Source: Promethearchaeota archaeon
GTDB lineage: Archaea; Asgardarchaeota; Lokiarchaeia; Sigynarchaeales; SOKP01
Direction of reading: 5' to 3'
DNA: 11,476 bases
Assembly (NCBI GenBank): GCA_016839905.1
Contig: JAEOTJ010000481.1
Span: 1 to 11,476, forward strand
A model generated the notes under the pieces. It was not told the DNA's origin. It did not search any database and saw nothing but the letters and a program-made list of their open reading frames with translations. Of the stretch, positions 6,088 to 11,476 are shown piece by piece. Position numbers and translations under genes: made by a program. Numbering within the stretch: the stretch's first letter is position 1; each line of letters opens with the position of its first letter.

Positions 6088-9000
6088 ATGAATAATATGA
6101 AAAAAATTGGGAAATGTAATAAAACAATATTGATATTTTCCATTGGAATGATAGTCTTGCTATTTATTAATTACATTCCACTTCATATAAATTCAATTAA
6201 TAATACCAATTCTATTAAAACCAATGAAAAACCATTTATTCCTACTAAAAATAATAATCTAAAATCTCAGAGAATTTCCTCAGATAATATATACGATGGT
6301 ATTGGAGTTGCATGGAATTTAACTCATTGGGCTGATCGAATGGTGAATGATACAACTATAGAATTCGGGAATAACACTCATGATAATGTAAAAATTCCTT
6401 TTGGAGTTGGTTGGGAAGCCAATAAGTTAAATGCAACAATAAATAATTTATATGATGAGAGAAATTGGTGTAATGGAACTTTCAGCTTCGATAATGATGA
6501 TGGAAGTGAAGCCGTTGGAGATGATGATACAAGTTATACTAGTGATAATAACTTTCAAAATTGGACGTTTAATAAAATTGATGAGCAAGCAGTATATACC
6601 AATGCTATGAGTGGAAATTATGTAAAAAATAAATATAGTCGTGATTGCTTGGAGTTAAGCTTGAATGGGCACTCTTTAGGGGGATCTAGATATGGATATG
6701 ATCAAGGGGATAAATGTTGGTGGAATACCTCCTTCAATATTCCTAGAGGGAAGATCATGGATAGCGAGATTCAGTTTGATGTATTAGCATCCCATTTAAT
6801 ACAAATAAATGCCTGGGAATTAAAATTCCATTTAAATGATGAAATAATTTATAATATTGGAGTCTATGACTTAAGGGAAGAATGCGGAGTAAGTGGGGCA
6901 GGTCCAGGATCTTGGACAACTATTAAAATCCCTCAAGGTATATGGATTAATACTACAAATGTTTTCTCAGATCCAGTTAATAATTCAATAATAACTCTAA
7001 ATGTTACCTTAGAGCATTCATCCCAGACATGTTGGTATGAATTCTTTTTAAATGGTCAATATCAACAACTCTTTCTCGATAATATAAAGTTAGTAACAAA
7101 AGCAGAGGCAAAACCTCAACAAATTAAATTAAAAATGAATGAGACGGATATAAATAATATAGATTGGGGTAAAGGAACTATAGAATTAGAAGGAAATTGG
7201 CAAGCTGATTATATCTATTGTAATTTTTCTAGTGACGATGTTTGGAATTTGAGCAGTTATGTTATTGAATTAAAAACCGATTTGCATCTTTTTGCGAAGA
7301 AAGGCTCTCCAGAAACTAATAATGAGACAAATTATGACTCTATTGGTACTATTTTCTCTATTAATAATGATAGTGTGGTGGAATGGGATTGTTATGCTTA
7401 CATTTCTGTTCCAAATGAGTATGAAGAAACAGAAATGAGGATAAACTTTCCTGAGGATATTAACATTACATGGATATCTTCTCCTCAAGATCCTGGGACT
7501 AATCAATTAAAGCACTGTTTTAATTCAACACCAGGACTTTTAATAGTTTCGGCGAAAAATATAACGACGATATCTAATGGTTACTGGAGGTTGAAAGGAA
7601 TTTCAAATAATTATTTAGATCAATTAGATCTTTTCAAAAATGGTACAAGTAATCCTAATGATAATATATGGAATCCAGAGAACTCCTTTTTAAGTGGAGA
7701 CTATATAAATATTACAGCAAAAATTACGGATTCTCCATTAATTTCTGGATATATAAATAAGACAAAAGCAAGCCTTTATATTAGATTTCCAAATGGCACG
7801 ATTTGGACCGCATTAGATCAATCAAAATCACCAGATGCAAATGGATATATATATTTTGATTATTTTAAAATACCGACCTCATCTCCTAATTATGTGGTAG
7901 GGAAGTATGAAGCAATTATTACATGGAATAATTCTTATTCTTCATTTGGATTAAATGAAACGGGTGTTATATGCAAAGAATTCACTGTAATACATGATTC
8001 GATATTATCATCTGAACAAGTCTTTTATGAAGATTATTTTAATGGAGATATAATAAATTTAAAGATATTATTCAATGATATTGATAATTTGGAAGCAATA
8101 GAAGATGCTAAAATATATCTTGATGATTTCATTGGAGGAAGGCAATTTTTCAGTGAAATAAGTCCAGGTTATTATTTTCTTGAGTTTAATACTAGTGGAG
8201 GAATTCAAGGCAATAATTCATTAACTATCTATGCTAATTCATCTTATTATAATAATAAAGAGTTAAATGTTACTATTGAACTAGTTAATCAAACTCTCCT
8301 TTCAGCTGAGGAATATCCAAGTATTCAAGTTCCATGGAATGAGAATTTTACAATCCATCTTAATTATACAGAGAAATCTTCTGGTATTGGTATTATCACT
8401 AATCCTACAAATAACTGGGATGGTGAAACTTTTACGATTATGGAAGTTCCTGGTATTTATAATATAACACTTAATAGTTCCGAATACAACATTAATACTC
8501 TTCATTCGTTAATTATAAACACAAAAACAACAGGATATGAAACGCAATCAATATTAATAAATGTTTTAATCATTGAAAGAGATATATCGATAAATGAGAT
8601 TTATTTGAATGGTTTAAATAAAACAATCGATAAATCCATTGAACTTCCTATAGGCAGTTTTTTAAATATTACAATGAAATATACTGATTTATTAACTGGA
8701 TTTAATATAGATAATGCCACAGTTCAACTAATAGGAGAAGGTCTTACAGAAAGCCTAAAAGAAAACAAAACTTATAAACAATATTCAATTATTCTCAACA
8801 CTACTAAATTAAATACAACAGGAATTAAATTCCTAAAAATCTACGCCCAAAAAACAAATTTTTCTATAAGTTCAACACTTATTAGAATTGATTTAGAGAA
8901 TATTAGAGCTGAAATTATCACACAATCACGTAAATCTGTAGTTAATATTGAGCCAGGTGATAGTTATACTTTAAAAATTATTTTAAATGATTTAATTTTT

Positions 9001-9681
9001 AGCCGAAACATAAAAAATGCTACTGTTTATTATTATTGGGAATTTGGAAGTGGAGAAATTAAAGATTCTAACAGCGATGGTGTTTATGAAATCACCTTAA
9101 GTGAGATCCCTAAAGGTACATTTACTATTACAATCACAGCTATCGCTGGAAATGATTATCAATTTGATAGTTATAAAATTACAATAAATGCTCAAATACC
9201 TGAAGAAGAAGAATCTTACCTTTGGCTCATTCTTTTGTTACTAAGTATAATCGCTATAATTTCTATGATAGGAATCGGAATTTTAATAAAGTCCAAAAAG
9301 GAAATTAGAGAAAAGGAATCAGAAATAGCTCTTTTAAGGATTCAGAGAGGAGAAATTACGGAAGATGATATCCTTCTATCAAAAGAAAGGCATTTCTGTT
9401 TAGTTCATAAAGGTCCTATTGAAGGATATATTTTTAGATGTGAATGTGGAGCTTTCTACTGCGATCCTTGTATGGATAAAATTCAGGAACTCGAAAATGA
9501 ATGCTGGTCTTGCGGAATACACTTGATAATTCCTAAATTAAAAGGAAAACATCGAAAAGAACGCATATTAATACCTGATAGAATAATCTCCTTAAATAAA
9601 GTAAAGGATTGGCGTAGAAGTATTGGAGAAAAAACCCCGCAGAAAAAACTTAATAAAGAAAATAAAGAAATTGATTCATAA
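6088..9681 (+). CDS. Large single-pass surface glycoprotein with cytoplasmic B-box/RING-like zinc domain (paralog 2)
   Basis: The 1,197-residue protein has the same plan as its upstream neighbour. It carries an N-terminal hydrophobic anchor or signal at about 13-31, an acidic loop at 135-147 and a jelly-roll-like domain containing CWWNTSF and ending in LFLDNIKL. A middle region precedes four Ig-like repeats starting near 638, 736, 833 and 942. A membrane helix lies at about 1044-1067, then a short charged helix with the conserved EITEDDILLSKE. The zinc ligands are C1104, H1107, C1118, C1120, C1125, C1128, C1139 and C1142. Around 40 N-x-S/T sequons lie outside; the zinc domain has none. After it comes a basic 55-residue tail, longer than and unlike that of paralog 1. 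The gene starts 23 bases after the neighbour's stop, without its own promoter or a clear ribosome binding site, so the two form an operon; the ATG at 6097 (residue 4) is an alternative start. The molecular function is unknown; a cell-surface receptor or adhesin signalling through the zinc domain is a hypothesis. Confidence 0.9.
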   Translation: MNNMKKIGKCNKTILIFSIGMIVLLFINYIPLHINSINNTNSIKTNEKPFIPTKNNNLKSQRISSDNIYDGIGVAWNLTHWADRMVNDTTIEFGNNTHDNVKIPFGVGWEANKLNATINNLYDERNWCNGTFSFDNDDGSEAVGDDDTSYTSDNNFQNWTFNKIDEQAVYTNAMSGNYVKNKYSRDCLELSLNGHSLGGSRYGYDQGDKCWWNTSFNIPRGKIMDSEIQFDVLASHLIQINAWELKFHLNDEIIYNIGVYDLREECGVSGAGPGSWTTIKIPQGIWINTTNVFSDPVNNSIITLNVTLEHSSQTCWYEFFLNGQYQQLFLDNIKLVTKAEAKPQQIKLKMNETDINNIDWGKGTIELEGNWQADYIYCNFSSDDVWNLSSYVIELKTDLHLFAKKGSPETNNETNYDSIGTIFSINNDSVVEWDCYAYISVPNEYEETEMRINFPEDINITWISSPQDPGTNQLKHCFNSTPGLLIVSAKNITTISNGYWRLKGISNNYLDQLDLFKNGTSNPNDNIWNPENSFLSGDYINITAKITDSPLISGYINKTKASLYIRFPNGTIWTALDQSKSPDANGYIYFDYFKIPTSSPNYVVGKYEAIITWNNSYSSFGLNETGVICKEFTVIHDSILSSEQVFYEDYFNGDIINLKILFNDIDNLEAIEDAKIYLDDFIGGRQFFSEISPGYYFLEFNTSGGIQGNNSLTIYANSSYYNNKELNVTIELVNQTLLSAEEYPSIQVPWNENFTIHLNYTEKSSGIGIITNPTNNWDGETFTIMEVPGIYNITLNSSEYNINTLHSLIINTKTTGYETQSILINVLIIERDISINEIYLNGLNKTIDKSIELPIGSFLNITMKYTDLLTGFNIDNATVQLIGEGLTESLKENKTYKQYSIILNTTKLNTTGIKFLKIYAQKTNFSISSTLIRIDLENIRAEIITQSRKSVVNIEPGDSYTLKIILNDLIFSRNIKNATVYYYWEFGSGEIKDSNSDGVYEITLSEIPKGTFTITITAIAGNDYQFDSYKITINAQIPEEEESYLWLILLLLSIIAIISMIGIGILIKSKKEIREKESEIALLRIQRGEITEDDILLSKERHFCLVHKGPIEGYIFRCECGAFYCDPCMDKIQELENECWSCGIHLIIPKLKGKHRKERILIPDRIISLNKVKDWRRSIGEKTPQKKLNKENKEIDS

Positions 9682-9755
9682 ATAAAAAAATTATAATCAA
9701 TTGAATAGAATTCTTCCTTAGATCTTTAATAATAAAAAATATTTTGTATCTTAAC

Positions 9756-9763
9756 TTTTAAAT
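9756..9763 (+). promoter_or_regulatory. TATA box for the dehydrogenase (TTTTAAAT), implying a leaderless mRNA
   Basis: The box is centred about 26 bases before the ATG at 9786, the usual distance from TATA centre to transcription start in archaea. There is no Shine-Dalgarno sequence between them, so transcription and translation probably start at or within a base or two of each other. Confidence 0.55.
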
Positions 9764-9785
9764 CTGAAAAAAAAATGGTTTGATT

Positions 9786-10973
9786 ATGGTTAAAATTGAT
9801 AATATTAAAACTTTTTCTGTCATTGGAGCTGGAACGATGGGTCGTGAAATTGCTGAAGTTGCTCTGATGGCGGGATTCAAAAAAGTAATATTGAATGATA
9901 CTAATAAAGAGGTTCTTGAAAAAGCTGAGAATTATATCAGAGAAGGTCTAAAAAAGCTGGATGCTAAAGGTAAATTGGGAAGTTTTAATACAGTAGATTA
10001 TCTTATGGGAAATTTATTTAAAGAATTAGACTTGAAAAAAGCAGTGGAAAATTCTGATTTTGTAGTTGAAGCGATACCTGAGATAATGGAATTGAAACAA
10101 AACTTATTTAAACAATTATGTAAATACGCTCCTGAACATGCAATTTTAACCACCAATACATCGACCATAAGCATTACTGAAATAGCTTCTGCTTCAGGGT
10201 GTCCTGATAGAATAGTAGGAATGCATTTTTTTATTCCTGTCCCTGTTCTTAGATTAATTGAAGTAATTAAGGGGAAAAAGACTTCTGAAGATACTATTAA
10301 TATTTGCATTGCAGTTGGTCAAAAATTCCCTGCTCTTAAAGGAAAGAAATTTTTGGCTCGTATTGAAAAAGAAAGCCCGGGATTTATAGTAAATCGATTA
10401 ACAATTACGGGGAACCTCTATTTAAGTTGGCTTCTTGATGAGGCAATGGAAAAAGGAATACCATATGAACAAATTGATGCGGATGCTGGATTCTTACAAG
10501 GATTAGGTCCATATGCTAAATGGGATTATTTAGGACTTGATGTAGTTTATAATACTCATAAATATTTGGAAGAAAATCTTTCTCCAGAATTTGCTCCCGG
10601 TAAAACTATTACAAAATTAGTTAAAGAAGGGAATATGGGAAGAAAAACCGGAAAAGGTCTTTATGAATGGATTGATGGAAATCCAAAAGTAGATAAAACC
10701 ATAAAGGCAGGATTATTTAATCCCGAATTATTCTTGGCGATTCAATTAAATGAAGGTTGTAGGCTTTTAGAAGAGGGCATCGTTTCCAATTATAAAATCA
10801 TTGATGATGCGATGTTTGCTGGAATGGATATTCCTGGACCATTTGGACCAGGAAAAAAAAATTACCAAAAATGGTCAAAAATGTTGGAAGATCTCATGGA
10901 AGAGTCTGGTATTCAACATTTTAAACCATGCTATTTAATGAAATCTGGTGAATTTTTAAAAAGGAGAAAATAA
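9786..10973 (+). CDS. 3-hydroxyacyl-CoA dehydrogenase
   Basis: The enzyme oxidises (S)-3-hydroxyacyl-CoA to 3-oxoacyl-CoA with NAD+, in fatty acid beta-oxidation or its reverse, in the cytoplasm. The 395-residue protein has an N-terminal Rossmann fold with GAGTMG at 14-19, and D38 at the end of the second strand, which favours NAD over NADP. The catalytic set of the family is present: S126 (in NTS), H147, E159, and N203 in PGFIVNRL. The C-terminal dimerisation domain follows (about 200-295, ending MGRKTGKGLYEW), then a second, shorter copy of that domain (about 312-375, with PGPFGPG). One oddity is MHFFIPVP where most relatives have HFFNPVP, so I150 replaces a usually conserved Asn next to the catalytic His. 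I choose ATG 9786 over the TTG at 9780 because the TATA box fits it and MVKIDNIK is a normal start. No hydratase or thiolase gene is visible beside it. The symbol is left blank because hbd and fadB-type paralogs cannot be told apart here. Confidence 0.93.
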   Translation: MVKIDNIKTFSVIGAGTMGREIAEVALMAGFKKVILNDTNKEVLEKAENYIREGLKKLDAKGKLGSFNTVDYLMGNLFKELDLKKAVENSDFVVEAIPEIMELKQNLFKQLCKYAPEHAILTTNTSTISITEIASASGCPDRIVGMHFFIPVPVLRLIEVIKGKKTSEDTINICIAVGQKFPALKGKKFLARIEKESPGFIVNRLTITGNLYLSWLLDEAMEKGIPYEQIDADAGFLQGLGPYAKWDYLGLDVVYNTHKYLEENLSPEFAPGKTITKLVKEGNMGRKTGKGLYEWIDGNPKVDKTIKAGLFNPELFLAIQLNEGCRLLEEGIVSNYKIIDDAMFAGMDIPGPFGPGKKNYQKWSKMLEDLMEESGIQHFKPCYLMKSGEFLKRRK

Positions 10974-11002
10974 ACATTTAATATTTATGTTATAATATGA
11001 AT

Positions 11003-11011
11003 CTTTTTATT
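11003..11011 (+). terminator. Possible weak T-rich terminator after the dehydrogenase
   Basis: CTTTTTATT lies about 30 bases after the dehydrogenase stop, preceded by an imperfect inverted repeat AACAT...ATGTT at 10974-10992. It is the best candidate in the gap, but T-rich runs are common in this sequence. Confidence 0.25.
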
Positions 11012-11024
11012 CAATTATACATAA

Positions 11025-11075
11025 TTTATATAAAATTATAACAGGATTTATATTTATATAAGATATTTTTAAATA
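11025..11075 (+). promoter_or_regulatory. Promoter region of the small gene
   Basis: Three TATA-like boxes follow each other: TTTATATAAA (11025-11034), TTTATATT (11048-11055) and TTTTTAAATA (11066-11075). The first would give a leader of about 29 bases that includes the GTGAT ribosome-binding-like site. The last is placed for leaderless translation from the second ATG at 11094. I cannot say which is used. Confidence 0.4.
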
Positions 11076-11080
11076 GTGAT
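11076..11080 (+). promoter_or_regulatory. GTGAT ribosome-binding-like site of the small gene
   Basis: GTGAT is part of the extended archaeal Shine-Dalgarno sequence GGAGGTGATC and lies 4 bases before ATG 11085. It belongs to the 11-base motif AAATAGTGATA (11071-11081), which recurs at 11416-11426 before the next gene. Confidence 0.45.
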
Positions 11081-11084
11081 ACTA

Positions 11085-11249
11085 ATGGGATTAATGAATT
11101 TTTTAGAGAATTCAGTCAATATTATAGAAGGATACATAAAGTTTTCGGAAGATGAATTAGTAAAAGAGGAATTGAAAAAATTATTAAATAAAATGAAAGA
11201 TACAATAAAAAATATTACTGATTTAAGCAAAATTTTTATCACTCGTTAA
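11085..11249 (+). CDS. Small helical protein of 54 residues, unknown function
   Basis: The frame runs from ATG 11085 to TAA 11247-11249 and encodes a 54-residue, Lys/Glu-rich protein. The residue pattern suggests two amphipathic helices, roughly 4-20 and 22-50, with leucine or isoleucine at regular spacing, as in EELKKLLNKMK. There is no signal peptide, membrane helix or cysteine. I do not recognise it. Support for a real gene comes from the TATA-like boxes upstream, the GTGAT site 4 bases before the start, and a composition unlike the stop-rich flanks. ATG 11094 (51 residues, MNFLENS) is an alternative start. It sits alone between the dehydrogenase and the gene that begins at 11432. Confidence 0.6.
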   Translation: MGLMNFLENSVNIIEGYIKFSEDELVKEELKKLLNKMKDTIKNITDLSKIFITR

Positions 11250-11431
11250 TATAATCATCATTTTTGATAAGGAAAATAAATTAACAAATTCTTTAAATAA
11301 ACGAATTACTTTATAAAAATTATTATCTTTAACCTATTAAAAAACCTTAATTACTATTCTTAAGTATTAAATTTTTAAATTTTAAATCTTAATATTATTT
11401 GTATTATTCATAAAAAAATAGTGATATTATA
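11250..11431 (+). other. A/T-rich intergenic stretch
   Basis: These 182 bases hold no convincing frame on either strand. The repeated TTTTTAAATTTTAAATC near 11370-11387 could supply a TATA box for the gene starting at 11432. The copy of AAATAGTGATA at 11416-11426 lies just before that start. Confidence 0.5.
11421..11425 (+). promoter_or_regulatory. GTGAT ribosome-binding-like site before the TTG start
   Basis: GTGAT ends 6 bases before TTG 11432 and lies within the same 11-base motif as the site at 11076-11080. It is the main reason to accept the TTG as a start. Confidence 0.45.
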
Positions 11432-11476
11432 TTGGCTGAAAAAATCGATATCCGAGAATTATTTTTTGACATCTTA
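11432..11476 (+). CDS. Start of an unidentified protein (partial, TTG start)
   Basis: Fifteen codons (MAEKIDIRELFFDIL if TTG is read as Met) stay open to the window edge. The frame has a stop at 11411-11413 and no ATG between, so TTG is the best initiation codon, with GTGAT 6 bases upstream. The fragment reads like the N-terminus of a soluble cytoplasmic protein. It is too short to identify. Confidence 0.5.
   Translation, partial: MAEKIDIRELFFDIL

Larger units (their letters stand above)
2552..9681 (+). repeat. Tandem gene duplication: two full-length paralogs
   Basis: The genes at 2552-6064 and 6088-9681 are collinear from the N-terminal anchor to the zinc domain, and by eye well over half of the residues agree in many blocks, for example FLSGDYINITAKI, KSPDANG, WNNSYS, YWEFGSGE and CLVHKGPIEG. 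DNA identity is clearly lower than protein identity, so the duplication is not recent. The tails after the zinc domain do not align. Confidence 0.9.

Noticed and set aside
9998..10309. 103-codon minus-strand frame inside the dehydrogenase
   Set aside because: It is antisense to a gene with clear catalytic motifs and is a shadow of its codon use.
11300..11400. A/T repeats as a replication origin or CRISPR-like array
   Set aside because: There are no spaced identical repeats and no origin-box motifs; it is simple A/T-rich intergenic sequence.
11400..11476. Minus-strand frame of about 22 codons beginning near 11472
   Set aside because: It is very short, lacks a ribosome binding site and overlaps the better-supported TTG-started gene.

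Overview
The window looks like a stretch of an AT-rich archaeal genome, most likely an Asgard (Lokiarchaeia-like) archaeon. The grounds are archaeal TATA-type boxes at fitting distances before several genes, ribosome binding sites that match the 3' end of archaeal 16S rRNA (AGGAG, GAGGTG, GTGAT), and heavy use of ATA, AGA and AAT codons. The window also holds large secreted proteins packed with N-glycosylation sequons that carry a treble-pair, B-box/RING-like zinc domain on the cytoplasmic side, a protein style I associate with Asgard genomes. The lineage is an inference; there is no rRNA or marker gene here.

Layout. Positions 1-85 probably hold the tail of a plus-strand gene. Two minus-strand genes follow: a secreted, membrane-anchored protein of unknown function (192-1400) with a strong promoter and ribosome binding site, and a six-helix DUF998-like membrane protein (1525-2208). 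A 343-base divergent intergenic region (2209-2551) carries promoter-like boxes and two TTGTNACAA dyads.

The centre of the window is a tandem pair of paralogous single-pass surface proteins of about 1,170 and 1,197 residues (2552-6064 and 6088-9681), 23 bases apart and surely one transcription unit. Each has an N-terminal signal or anchor, a jelly-roll-like domain, a middle region, four Ig-like repeats of about 100 residues, one membrane helix, a short coiled coil and an eight-ligand zinc domain inside the cell. The first paralog is easily mis-annotated. Its only in-frame ATG (3131) is 193 codons too late; the reading frame is open and homologous to the second paralog back to an ATA codon at 2552, which sits at ideal distance from the strongest ribosome binding site nearby.

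Downstream are a 3-hydroxyacyl-CoA dehydrogenase (9786-10973), probably translated from a leaderless mRNA, a 54-residue small protein (11085-11249), and the first 15 codons of another gene, starting with TTG at 11432. The last two share an 11-base leader motif containing GTGAT just before the start. The surface proteins and the dehydrogenase are neighbours, but nothing in the sequence ties their functions together.
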